A DNA stretch of 23,700 nucleotides from Gammaproteobacteria bacterium (GTDB lineage: Bacteria > Pseudomonadota > Gammaproteobacteria > Xanthomonadales > Xanthomonadaceae), in the NCBI GenBank assembly GCA_030431185.1, contig JAUIJO010000010.1, positions 1-23,700 on the forward strand. The letters are read 5' to 3'. Within the stretch, counting starts at the first letter, position 1; each line of letters starts with the position of its first letter. Positions 7,853-14,395 of this stretch are shown here, in pieces. The position numbers were made by a program, and so were the translations under genes. The notes below the pieces were generated by a model, which searched no databases, was not told the DNA's origin, and saw nothing but the letters and a program-made list of their open reading frames with translations.

Positions 7853-8347
7853 ATGATCCGCAACCGCACCACGTATGCCGTCGCCGCCGCGCTCGTCGCC
7901 ACCCTCGCGGTGGCCGGGTGCAAGAAGGACGAGCCGGCACCTGAAGCCATGGCGCCCCCGCCGCCTCCGACGCTCGAGCCGTCCACGGAAGCCGCGCCGA
8001 TGGCGAGCAGTGCCGAAGTCACGGGCGTGGAGCTGGGAACGGCGGTCGGCCCGGACATGCGCGTGACCGCGCCGGCCAGCGCCTTCGCGCCGTCCGACAC
8101 GATCCACGCCGCGGTATCCACCATGACCTCGGATCCGTCGGCCACCGTGCCGGCCCGGCTGGGCGTCAAGTGGACCTTCGGTGGCGATACCGTGGTCAAT
8201 GAAGAGACCCGCGACGTCAACCTGAGCGGCAAGGGCGTCACCGCCTTCGAGATCAACAAGCCCGATGGCTGGCCCGCGGGCAGCTACAAGCTGGACGTGA
8301 TGCTCGACGGCAAGGTCGTCCAGAGCCGCGATTTCGAGGTCAAGTAA
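7853..8347 (+). CDS. Putative lipoprotein with Pro-rich linker, unknown function
   Basis: A 164-residue protein with a lipoprotein signal: positively charged start (MIRNR), hydrophobic stretch, and lipobox VAGC with Cys23. Lys follows the Cys, and there is no Asp at +2, so outer-membrane placement by Lol is likely. Residues 24-50 are Pro/Glu/Ala-rich and probably a flexible tether. The rest (about 55-164) looks like one all-beta domain ending in GWPAGSYKLDVMLDGKVVQ, reminiscent of immunoglobulin-like folds; no named family is recognised. A strong AAGGAGAA ribosome site lies 5 bases upstream of the GC-ATG. The mRNA would run into the structured region and terminator ending at 8521. Confidence 0.8.
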   Translation: MIRNRTTYAVAAALVATLAVAGCKKDEPAPEAMAPPPPPTLEPSTEAAPMASSAEVTGVELGTAVGPDMRVTAPASAFAPSDTIHAAVSTMTSDPSATVPARLGVKWTFGGDTVVNEETRDVNLSGKGVTAFEINKPDGWPAGSYKLDVMLDGKVVQSRDFEVK

Positions 8348-8367
8348 GCCAGGTCAGGCAAGTCCGT

Positions 8368-8387
8368 CCCATGGCGAAGGCCATGGG
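8368..8387 (+). other. Hairpin after the lipoprotein gene
   Basis: CCCATGGC (8368-8375) and GCCATGGG (8380-8387) form a perfect 8-bp stem with a GAAG tetraloop, 20 bases after the stop codon. No T-run follows, so it is more likely an mRNA-stabilising or processing hairpin than a terminator. Confidence 0.5.
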
Positions 8388-8408
8388 GCGCTGCAGCAAC
8401 GGCAGCTC

Positions 8409-8521
8409 GCGTGGCAGGCATCCACTCTCTCCCTGGATGCCTGCCATGCCCGCTCCGGATCGTCTCTCTCCACCCTTTGGGTGGGCAAGCCCCAGCGCGA
8501 CGGATGTCGCGCCTTTTTTTT
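8409..8521 (+). ncRNA. Candidate structured small RNA or 3'UTR-derived RNA
   Basis: Downstream of the lipoprotein gene, three consecutive hairpins end in a clear terminator. The first is a stem of about 15 bp (8409-8423 with 8435-8449, 11 of them a perfect core) with loop ACTCTCTCCCT. The second is CCACCC-TTT-GGGTGG (8470-8484). The third is the terminator at 8495-8521. The octamer CTCTCTCC occurs in the first loop (8425-8432) and in the linker (8464-8471), both predicted unpaired, and is complementary to GGAGAGAG, a Shine-Dalgarno-like sequence. This resembles the layout of C-rich-loop small RNAs such as sX13 of Xanthomonas, but sequence homology is not claimed. No promoter is evident, so processing from the lipoprotein mRNA is the simpler idea. 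It encodes no plausible protein. Confidence 0.45.
8495..8521 (+). terminator. Rho-independent terminator
   Basis: GCGCGAC (8495-8501), loop GGAT, GTCGCGC (8506-8512), then one C and eight T (8514-8521). This is the only textbook intrinsic terminator in the window and works for plus-strand transcripts only, as no T-run exists on the other side. The remaining 100 bases up to the next gene hold nothing recognisable. Confidence 0.9.
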
Positions 8522-8622
8522 GCCCGGCCGCGGGGCGGGAGGTCGCCTGCGCCGCCGGCCCGCGGCGTCCCCACCACGTTCTGGCCAGGGCCCACGCGCC
8601 GCCGCCCGGATGCGACCAACCT

Positions 8623-9093
8623 CTAACCGTCGCTGCAGGTCAGCGTCGTGCCCGTCCGGCTGCTGCCCAGGTGCACGAAGCCATCGTCCGTCATTGCATA
8701 GAAGTCGGTGGTGAACCCCGCCGGCCTTTGTTCGACGTCCGGCGCGATCGGGTTCAGCACCAGCAACCGGCTGTCCAGCCGATAACACGCGCCCTGCGCG
8801 GTCATGCCATCGTCGCCGGGGACATGGGTGGCGCCGGTGCCCACGTCGATGGCGGCGACCTGCTGGCACGCGGTCCCACAGCCATTGATCGTCAGGACGT
8901 ACCTGCCGGCGAAATCCGGCGCGCGGCCCAGGGCGCGGTCGAGGAAGGGGCTGTGCTCGGCCGTGGGCGGCACGATCCTCCGCAGCGTCGCCGCCGATGC
9001 CGGCGGTGCGGGGAAGTCCTCGAAGGCGAACTCCCCGGCATGGCATGGGCTGGCCAGCAGCAGGCAGAGTCCGGCGAAAGCGCTCGGTCGCAT
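8623..9093 (-). CDS. Secreted four-cysteine protein of unknown function
   Basis: A 156-residue protein with a signal peptide (MRPSAFAGLCLLLASPCHA, cleavage about residue 19). The mature part has four cysteines (72, 76, 103, 153), two of them in NGCGTACQQVAAIDVGTG, suggesting two disulfides in the periplasm. Repeated short beta-strand patterns (RYVLTING, AAIDVGTGA, RLLVLNPI, FTTDFYAM, FVHLGSS) suggest a small beta-sheet or propeller-blade-like fold. No named family is recognised. The ATG at 9093 follows GGGGGA with good spacing; an ATG at 9108 is also in frame but without a ribosome site. The gene lies 100 bases downstream of ychJ on the same strand. Confidence 0.72.
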   Translation of the reverse strand: MRPSAFAGLCLLLASPCHAGEFAFEDFPAPPASAATLRRIVPPTAEHSPFLDRALGRAPDFAGRYVLTINGCGTACQQVAAIDVGTGATHVPGDDGMTAQGACYRLDSRLLVLNPIAPDVEQRPAGFTTDFYAMTDDGFVHLGSSRTGTTLTCSDG

Positions 9094-9193
9094 GGTGTCC
9101 CCCGTCATGGCATCGATGCCGCGGGATGGACGCGGCTTCGCGGGCCATGGTGGCGCGACCGTCGCATGCCGTCCACCCGTGCCGCCGCGACGC

Positions 9194-9577
9194 CTAGCTC
9201 GAAGGGAAGTGGCCATCCCGGTAATACCAGCGGCCTTCCAGGCACTCGAACCGGCTGACCTCGTGCAGGCGCACGGCGCGTTGGCCGCCGATCCGGTAGC
9301 GCGCGACGAACTCGACGACCGCCCGGGTCGCGTCTTCGCGCACATGCCGCTTCACCGCCAGTCCCAGCCAGTGCACGCCCTCGTCGAGGTCGAGCGCGTC
9401 CGGGCGGGTGTCGGGATGCCAGGTGGCGCGCAGGTAGCCCCGGTCGCCGCGCACGTAGGCGCTGTAGCGCGAGCGCATCAGCGCCTCGGCATCCCCGGCG
9501 ATGCGGTCGCCGGCCAGCAGCGGGCCGCAGCAGGACTCGAAACGGCGGCCGGGGTCGCAGGGGCAAGGCGTGTCCAT
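9194..9577 (-). CDS. YchJ family protein with N-terminal SEC-C motif (UPF0225)
   Basis: A 127-residue cytosolic protein of the YchJ family. The SEC-C zinc motif at the N-terminus is CPCDPGRRFESCC (Cys5, Cys7, Cys16, Cys17). It is followed by the typical AEALMRSRYSAYVRGD and WHP-TRP segments and a NTF2-like domain (VVEFVARYR, LHEVSRFECLEGRWYY). The function of YchJ is not established; the SEC-C motif, first seen at the SecA C-terminus, binds zinc and mediates contacts with other proteins or ribosomal components. It is transcribed away from the UPF0149 gene, which has a SEC-C motif at its other end. GACAAT at 9584-9589, six bases before the ATG, may be its -10 box. Confidence 0.9.
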   Translation of the reverse strand: MDTPCPCDPGRRFESCCGPLLAGDRIAGDAEALMRSRYSAYVRGDRGYLRATWHPDTRPDALDLDEGVHWLGLAVKRHVREDATRAVVEFVARYRIGGQRAVRLHEVSRFECLEGRWYYRDGHFPSS

Positions 9578-9611
9578 GGCGGTATTGTCGGCGCGTTGAG
9601 GCCCGACGGGC

Positions 9612-9617
9612 TACCAT
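9612..9617 (+). promoter_or_regulatory. Possible -10 box (GGC)TACCAT for the UPF0149 gene
   Basis: TACCAT in a GGCTA context, 30 bases before the ATG at 9648 (18 before an alternative GTG at 9636). It lies in the 70-base divergent space between ychJ and this gene. Confidence 0.3.
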
Positions 9618-9647
9618 GCGCGTCCCGACTCCCGCGTGCACGCCACC

Positions 9648-10382
9648 ATGACCGCTCCCGCCTATCTCGATGACGCCCACATCGAACAACTGGCCGAACT
9701 GCTCGAGCAGCGCGCCGTTCCGTTCAAGGGATTCAACCTGGAAGCCCTCGATGGCTACCTGTCGGCGCTGGCGGTAGGCCCGGAAGACGTGCCGGCCAGC
9801 GAGTGGATGCCCGCGGTGTGGGGCACGCCGCCGCGCTGGGCCGACGAGGCCGAGCGCGAGGCGGTGGAGTCGCTGCTGCTGGGCCACCGCAACATGGCGG
9901 CCGCGCGCGTGCGCCATGGCGGTGACGACCTGCCCGACCACCTGGCCCCGCTGCTGTGGCTGCCGGAGGATCCGGAAGAAGGCCTGCCCGAGGACGTGCA
10001 GGACGACGAACTCGACGTGGGCTGCGACTGGGCGCTGGGCTTCTTCCGCGGCGTCGAGCTGCGCGAGGCGGCCTGGGAGCAGTGGCTCGACGACAACGAC
10101 TGGATCGATGAGATCTTCGTCCTGTTCGACCAGCTGGCCAGTGGCGAGGTCATCGGCGATGACCCGACCGCGCCCGGCACCCCGGTGACGTACCGCGAGC
10201 GACTCGAAGTCATCGCGGGGTTGCCGGACATGCTCGCCGACCTGCACCACCACCGGATCGAGGCCCTGACCCCGCGCGAGCCGCTGCGGCGCGTCGAGAC
10301 CCCCGAGCGCAATGCGCCCTGCCCCTGCGGCAGCGGTCGCAAGTACAAGAAGTGCTGCGGCGCGGCGGCGAACGACGACTGA
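9648..10382 (+). CDS. UPF0149/YecA family protein with C-terminal SEC-C motif
   Basis: A 244-residue cytosolic protein. Residues about 10-190 are the helical UPF0149 (YecA/YgfB) domain, with the typical FKGFNLEALDGYLSALAVGPEDVPASEW start and a very acidic middle (PEDPEEGLPEDVQDDELD). The C-terminus is a SEC-C zinc motif, APCPCGSGRKYKKCCG (Cys225, Cys227, Cys236, Cys237). In E. coli, YecA binds SecA-related or ribosomal partners through this motif; a similar accessory role is likely but not shown. The ATG at 9648 is preferred to GTG 9636; neither has a good ribosome site. It converges on the cysteine-cluster gene with 19 bases between them. Confidence 0.88.
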   Translation: MTAPAYLDDAHIEQLAELLEQRAVPFKGFNLEALDGYLSALAVGPEDVPASEWMPAVWGTPPRWADEAEREAVESLLLGHRNMAAARVRHGGDDLPDHLAPLLWLPEDPEEGLPEDVQDDELDVGCDWALGFFRGVELREAAWEQWLDDNDWIDEIFVLFDQLASGEVIGDDPTAPGTPVTYRERLEVIAGLPDMLADLHHHRIEALTPREPLRRVETPERNAPCPCGSGRKYKKCCGAAANDD

Positions 10383-10401
10383 GCCGCAAGCCCGCCCGGC
10401 C

Positions 10402-10665
10402 TCAGTGCGCGTCGGGGCGGGTCAGGCGTTCTAGTTCCGCCAGCGCCAGGGTCGCCGCCGCCCGATCGTCGCCGCACATGTCGGGCGAAGGACGAAGCGA
10501 GGCGCAGAACGCCGGCCGCTCGGGCAGGCCGAACAGCCGGCATCGGAACTGATCGTCGAGCTGCACGCAGGGCATGCCGGCCGGTTTGCCATGCGGCATG
10601 CCCGGGATGGGCGAATTGATGGAGGGCGCGATACAGCACGCGCCACAGCCGCTACGGCAATCCAT
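10402..10665 (-). CDS. YkgJ family cysteine cluster protein
   Basis: An 87-residue protein with eight cysteines: Cys3, Cys7, Cys10, Cys11 (MDCRSGCGACC), then Cys33, Cys42, Cys54 and Cys64. The CxxxCxxCC start followed by spaced single cysteines is the signature of the YkgJ/UPF0153 zinc- or iron-binding family. A short helix (ATLALAELERLTR) closes it. The family is described as a metal-chelating cluster protein of unknown role. The ATG at 10665 is the family-typical start; the longer open frame upstream is a shadow of aroE. It is 38 bases downstream of aroE on the same strand and may be co-transcribed with it. Confidence 0.85.
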   Translation of the reverse strand: MDCRSGCGACCIAPSINSPIPGMPHGKPAGMPCVQLDDQFRCRLFGLPERPAFCASLRPSPDMCGDDRAAATLALAELERLTRPDAH

Positions 10666-10703
10666 TCTGGCGTGCCCGCCCCGTCCCGACCGCCCCGCCC
10701 GCG

Positions 10704-11558
10704 TCAGTCGCCGGTCTTGAGCGAGGTGTAGGAGGCGCGCAGTTCCTTGTAGACCGCGCTGGTGTCGGGGCGGACGCCGTGCCAGCGCTGGAACGCTTCG
10801 GCGGCCTGCTCGACCAGCATGCCCAGGCCGTCGACGATGACGTCGGCACCGGCGGCGCGCGCCCAGGCCAGGAAGGGGATGGCGACTTCGCCATAGCTCA
10901 GGTCGACGGCATCCGCGCGCGGTGCCACCAGCGAACTGGGCAGGAACGGCAGCGCGGCCTCGCGCGCGGCGGACGTGGCATTGACGATCAGGTCGAAACC
11001 GCCGAGGTTGCCGAGGTCCTCGAAATTGCGCGGATGCACGCGGTCGGGCTCGCCCAGCACGTCGGCCAGGGCATCGGTGCGTGCAGGCGTGCGGTTGACG
11101 ATGAAGAGCGACTTGATGCCGGCGTCGAGCAGGGCCGGGGCCACGCCACGCGCCGCGCCCCCCGCGCCGATCAGCAACACCTTGCGGCCGCGCAGGTCCT
11201 GTCCGTGGCGTTCGGTGAGGTCGCGCACCAGGCCCAGCCCGTCGGTGTTGTCGCCCAGCCAGCCACTTTCGGTGCGGATGAGCGTGTTGGCGGCCCCGCA
11301 GCGCTGGGCCCGCGCGGTCAGCGATTCGCACACCGTCGCCGCGTACTGCTTGTGCGGCAGGGTGATGTTGGCGCCGGTGCCGCCCCCGGCGGCGAAGGCC
11401 GCCAGCGCGGCATCGAACTGTTCCGGCGTGGCATCGATGGCCGTGTATTCGAGCGCGATGCCCCGTTGCTTGCCGAACGCGGCGTGGATCCGCGGCGACA
11501 GGGAGTGCGCCACCGGGTGTCCGATGACGGCAAAGCGCTTGATGACGGTTTCGCTCAT
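10704..11558 (-). CDS. aroE: Shikimate dehydrogenase (NADP+) AroE
   Basis: A 284-residue shikimate dehydrogenase, which reduces 3-dehydroshikimate to shikimate with NADPH in the chorismate pathway. The substrate-binding start VIGHPVAHSLSPRIHAAFG (11-29) is present. So are the catalytic pair Lys70 (GANITLPHK) and Asp106 (GDNTDGLG), the nucleotide-binding GAGGAARGV (131-139) and NRTPAR, which usually contacts NADP. Length is normal. The start at 11558 follows GCGAGG. Chorismate made downstream feeds, among others, the XanB2-like enzyme encoded about 3.7 kb away, though the two are not in one operon. The gene is divergent from the propeller gene, with 43 bases between the starts. Confidence 0.95.
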   Translation of the reverse strand: MSETVIKRFAVIGHPVAHSLSPRIHAAFGKQRGIALEYTAIDATPEQFDAALAAFAAGGGTGANITLPHKQYAATVCESLTARAQRCGAANTLIRTESGWLGDNTDGLGLVRDLTERHGQDLRGRKVLLIGAGGAARGVAPALLDAGIKSLFIVNRTPARTDALADVLGEPDRVHPRNFEDLGNLGGFDLIVNATSAAREAALPFLPSSLVAPRADAVDLSYGEVAIPFLAWARAAGADVIVDGLGMLVEQAAEAFQRWHGVRPDTSAVYKELRASYTSLKTGD

Positions 11559-11570
11559 GGGGGCCTCGCT

Positions 11571-11576
11571 TAGACT
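11571..11576 (+). promoter_or_regulatory. Possible -10 box TAGACT for the TolB-like gene
   Basis: TAGACT in the short aroE/propeller divergent space. It is seven bases before an in-frame ATG at 11584 and 25 before the preferred ATG at 11602, whose GGAGA ribosome site would lie inside the leader. Confidence 0.3.
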
Positions 11577-11601
11577 GTGGAAAATGTCCGGAGAACCCAG
11601 G

Positions 11602-12531
11602 ATGCGTCCCATCGTCCCCGTACTGCTCGCCAGTCTACTCCCGTGGCCGTCAATGGCGGGTGCGCAGGCCCTGTCGGAATACGGCATCGAGGGCATGCAC
11701 GTCGTGTCCACGCCGGCGGGCGAGGGCCATGCCAGCGTCAGCGCCGATGGCCAGCGCATCGTATGGGGTTCGATCGACCGCGAGGGCGGCGCGGGCGGCA
11801 TGGACCTGTGGCAGGCGGTCCTGCGCGAGGGCCGGTGGCAGGATCCCACGCCGCTCGCGCTCAACACGCGCGACAACGAATTCGACCCGATGCTGAGTCC
11901 GGACGGACGCTGGCTGTACTTCTATTCGAACCGGCGCGGCGGCCATGGCGGCGACGATCTCTACCGCGCGCCCGTGCTGGCCGACGGCGCCTTCGGGCCA
12001 CCGGTCAACCTGGGTGAGGGCGTCAACACCGCCGGCGACGAGTGGGCCCCGATGCCCGGACCCGACGGCGACAGCCTGCTGTTCGCCAGCGACGGCCACG
12101 GCGGCCAGGGCCGCCACGACCTCTTCGTCGCGCGCTGGGACGGTGCGGCCTTCAGCGCGCCCACGCCGCTGCCGGGCGCGGTCAACACGCCCGCCGACGA
12201 GTTCGACGCCGCATGGCTGGGCGACGGCGCGACGCTCGTCTTCGCGCGCAGCGAACGTGCGAACGAATCGCCGGTGCAGGTGTTCGTCTCGCAATGCGAT
12301 GGCGCGACCTATGGCGAGGCGGTGGCGATGGCCCTTTCGTTCAATACCGCCGACCGGGTGACCTTCGCGCCGGCGCCGGACTGGAGCAAGCCGACCGAGT
12401 TGCTGGTCAGCGGCATCGCGCGGTCGCCGCGGGCGGGTAAGCTGGACATCTACCGCACCGTATCGCCGAAGGTGACGGGCCAGGTGGGCTGCCTGCAGGC
12501 CGGCGTCGTGCCCCCGACGCGCGTGCCCTAG
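11602..12531 (+). CDS. Secreted TolB-like beta-propeller (PD40 repeat) protein
   Basis: A 309-residue exported protein: signal peptide MRPIVPVLLASLLPWPSMAGAQA, then repeated PD40/TolB-type blades. The blades show the pattern of a [DE]-containing turn, then P-DG and a Y/F strand: NEFDPMLSPDGRWLYFYSNR, GDEWAPMPGPDGDSLLFASD, ADEFDAAWLGDGATLVFARS, plus an earlier SVSADGQRIVWGSI. Such proteins act as periplasmic scaffolds or ligand-binding propellers; the partner is unknown. GGAGA lies 7 bases before ATG 11602; ATG 11584 is the alternative. The stop overlaps the stop of the opposite-strand small gene within a single CTAG (12528-12531), so there is no room for a terminator. Confidence 0.82.
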   Translation: MRPIVPVLLASLLPWPSMAGAQALSEYGIEGMHVVSTPAGEGHASVSADGQRIVWGSIDREGGAGGMDLWQAVLREGRWQDPTPLALNTRDNEFDPMLSPDGRWLYFYSNRRGGHGGDDLYRAPVLADGAFGPPVNLGEGVNTAGDEWAPMPGPDGDSLLFASDGHGGQGRHDLFVARWDGAAFSAPTPLPGAVNTPADEFDAAWLGDGATLVFARSERANESPVQVFVSQCDGATYGEAVAMALSFNTADRVTFAPAPDWSKPTELLVSGIARSPRAGKLDIYRTVSPKVTGQVGCLQAGVVPPTRVP

Positions 12532-12857
12532 GAGCCGGTGGCCGGTTTGCAGCGGGCGACCCCCCGCAGGCTCGCGATGAGCTTGCCCGATTCGACCTTC
12601 ACCGTGGGCTTCGGGTCCTGCTCGAGGTCGTAGCCGGTCGGGCACTCCCTGGCGGCCGCCGCTTCCAGCAGGGTGCCCAGCGCGATGCTCGCCGGGCTCG
12701 CGTCCGTGGGCGCGTCCGTGCTGCCGGTGACCCGCAGCTCGATCGAGCCGTCCGGCAGCGGCGTGGCCGTGTAGTCGCTCTCCGCCGCCTGGCGCGGCGA
12801 GGCGCCCGCGCCCGTCGCCGATACCAGCAAAATGAAAGAAAACGCGATGGCTTTCAT
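12528..12857 (-). CDS. Small secreted protein, unknown function
   Basis: A 109-residue protein with a signal peptide (MKAIAFSFILLVSATGAGA) and two cysteines in the mature part (Cys72, Cys103), which could form one disulfide. Predicted strands include YTATPLPDGSIELRV and KLIASLRGVARC. No family is recognised. GGGAG lies 9 bases before the ATG. It follows hemB on the same strand after 45 bases and may share its transcript. Confidence 0.68.
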   Translation of the reverse strand: MKAIAFSFILLVSATGAGASPRQAAESDYTATPLPDGSIELRVTGSTDAPTDASPASIALGTLLEAAAARECPTGYDLEQDPKPTVKVESGKLIASLRGVARCKPATGS

Positions 12858-12902
12858 GCCTTGGATCTCCCGGGTGACGCGCCCCGCGAGGGCGCCTGCC
12901 GG

Positions 12903-13892
12903 TCAACCTTCGCGCAACCAGCGCGCCGCGTCCAGCGCGAAATAGGTCAACACGCCGTCGGCGCCGGCCCGCTTCATCGATACCAGCGCCTCCAGCGCGC
13001 AGGCCCGCTCGTCGAGCCAGCCGTTGGCGGCGGCGGCCTTGAGCATCGCGTACTCGCCGCTGACCTGGTAGACGAACGTCGGCGCGCCGAAGGCATCCTT
13101 CACCCGGCGCACGATGTCGAGGTAGGGCAGCCCCGGCTTGACCATGACCATGTCGGCGCCCTCGGCGAGGTCGAGTTCGACTTCGCGCAGGGCCTCGTCC
13201 GAGTTGGCGGGGTCCATCTGGTAGGTCTTCTTGTCGGCCTTGCCGAGCGCGCCGGCGCTGCCGACCGCGTCGCGGAACGGGCCGTAGTAGGCGCTGGCGT
13301 ACTTCGCGCTGTAGGCCATGATGCGGGCGTGGACATGTCCCTGGGCTTCCAGCGAGGCGCGGATCGCGCCGATGCGGCCATCCATCATGTCGCTCGGCGC
13401 GACCACGTCGGCGCCGGCGCGGGCGTGCGACAGGGCCTGCTTGACCAGGGCCTCGACCGTCGCGTCGTTCAACACGTAGCCGCTATCGTCGAGCAGGCCG
13501 TCCTGGCCGTGGCTGGTGTAGGGGTCGAGCGCGACATCGGTGATCACCCCCAGCTGCGGGAATCGCTGCTTGAGGCCGCGCACCGCGCGCTGCACCAGGC
13601 CCTCGTCGGCCCAGGCCGCCTCCGCGGTCAGCGACTTGGCGTCAGGCGCCGTCACCGGGAACAGGGCGAGCGCCGGGACGTGCAGCTCGCTGGCGAGTTC
13701 GCCGACGCGAAGCAGTTCGTCGATCGACAGGCGATCGACGCCCGGCATCGACGCCACCGGTTCGCGGCCGTCGAGCTCGTGGACGAAGACCGGATAGATC
13801 AGGTCGTCGGCGTTGAGCGTGTTCTCGCGCATCAGGCGGCGCGAGAAGTCGTCGCGGCGCATGCGCCGCATGCGGATGTCGTGTAAGGCCAT
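12903..13892 (-). CDS. hemB: Delta-aminolevulinic acid dehydratase (porphobilinogen synthase) HemB
   Basis: A 329-residue HemB, which condenses two 5-aminolevulinate molecules to porphobilinogen in heme synthesis. The two active-site lysines are Lys197 (MAYSAKYASAYYGPFRD) and the Schiff-base Lys252 (MVKPGLPYLD). The metal region reads VALDPYTSHGQDG: the three zinc-binding cysteines of zinc-type enzymes are replaced by Ala121, Asp123 and Asp131. It therefore belongs to the magnesium-dependent, zinc-independent class known from Pseudomonas aeruginosa. The length is normal and complete. The start is fixed by the family N-terminus and by TAAAAT six bases upstream, which suggests a leaderless message. 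Confidence 0.95.
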   Translation of the reverse strand: MALHDIRMRRMRRDDFSRRLMRENTLNADDLIYPVFVHELDGREPVASMPGVDRLSIDELLRVGELASELHVPALALFPVTAPDAKSLTAEAAWADEGLVQRAVRGLKQRFPQLGVITDVALDPYTSHGQDGLLDDSGYVLNDATVEALVKQALSHARAGADVVAPSDMMDGRIGAIRASLEAQGHVHARIMAYSAKYASAYYGPFRDAVGSAGALGKADKKTYQMDPANSDEALREVELDLAEGADMVMVKPGLPYLDIVRRVKDAFGAPTFVYQVSGEYAMLKAAAANGWLDERACALEALVSMKRAGADGVLTYFALDAARWLREG

Positions 13893-13898
13893 CCGCCT

Positions 13899-13904
13899 AT
13901 TTTA
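13899..13904 (-). promoter_or_regulatory. Probable -10 box TAAAAT for hemB
   Basis: On the minus strand TAAAAT is followed by AGGCGG (6 bases) and the hemB ATG. The spacing equals that before queF and the alpha/beta hydrolase. AGGCGG could be read as a weak ribosome site, but it is too close to the ATG to work well. Confidence 0.5.
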
Positions 13905-14038
13905 CGCCGTCCGGCCTTGCCGCGGGTGGCGGGCCCGTGCTCCGGGCATGCGCGCGCGGGTCGGGAAGGTGCGCCGTGCCTGGCGCATCCGCCGGCGCTG
14001 CGTGGCGGGAGCCACCGCCAGGGCGGTGCGCCCCGGGG

Positions 14039-14287
14039 CTAGATCACGCCGCCGCCGATGCCCAGGCGGACGATGCCGACCACGATGACGATGCCATTGA
14101 GCAGGAGGCCGGCCTTGGCGCGCCCGTTGCGCTCGCTGCGGGTGAAGAGCACGCCGATCGCGCCGATCACGGCGCCGACGGCCGCGAAGGGGATCAGCAG
14201 CCAGTTCGCCCAGCCGACCAGTGGAATCAACGCGATCACCATCAGGACCATCGACAAAATGCCCCAGAGCAGGCTGATCAATCCCAT
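14039..14287 (-). CDS. Small hydrophobic membrane protein
   Basis: An 82-residue protein (MGLISLLWGIL...) with about three transmembrane segments: residues 3-24, 27-47 and 59-80, linked by a short basic loop (TRSERNGRAKAG). It resembles the small DUF4190-like or YqaE-like membrane proteins only in general shape; no family is assigned. ATG 14287 is preferred because GGGAG lies 9 bases upstream; ATG 14296 directly touches that site. A compact hairpin (14013-14028, CACCGCC/GGCGGTG) lies just after the stop and might end the transcript, without a T-run. The stretch from there to hemB (13893-14012) holds no gene. Confidence 0.6.
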   Translation of the reverse strand: MGLISLLWGILSMVLMVIALIPLVGWANWLLIPFAAVGAVIGAIGVLFTRSERNGRAKAGLLLNGIVIVVGIVRLGIGGGVI

Positions 14288-14395
14288 CGCAAGCATCTCC
14301 CGTTCGGTGTGGTGCGCCGCAGCGCCAGGTCACAGCCTGCCGCACGCGGATGCGGGGGTCGAGGCCCCAAAGTCATGCCGGGGCGGGGCGCCCGG

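Noticed and set aside
8522..8622. Possible small gene or minus-strand terminator right of the T8 terminator
   Set aside because: No ribosome site or plausible product; the A-run on the minus strand precedes, not follows, the hairpin.
10975..11601. Extension of the propeller frame into aroE
   Set aside because: It is antisense to aroE; the signal peptide and ribosome site mark the start at 11602.
14013..14028. Hairpin CACCGCC/GGCGGTG as a terminator of the small membrane gene
   Set aside because: The loop is tiny and there is no T-run on the minus strand; such GC hairpins are common in this DNA. Noted in the gene entry only.
14288..14395. Gap between the small membrane gene and xanB2 as a possible RNA or small gene
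   Set aside because: Only weak GC-rich self-pairing (around 14352-14366), no T-run, no ORF with a ribosome site.
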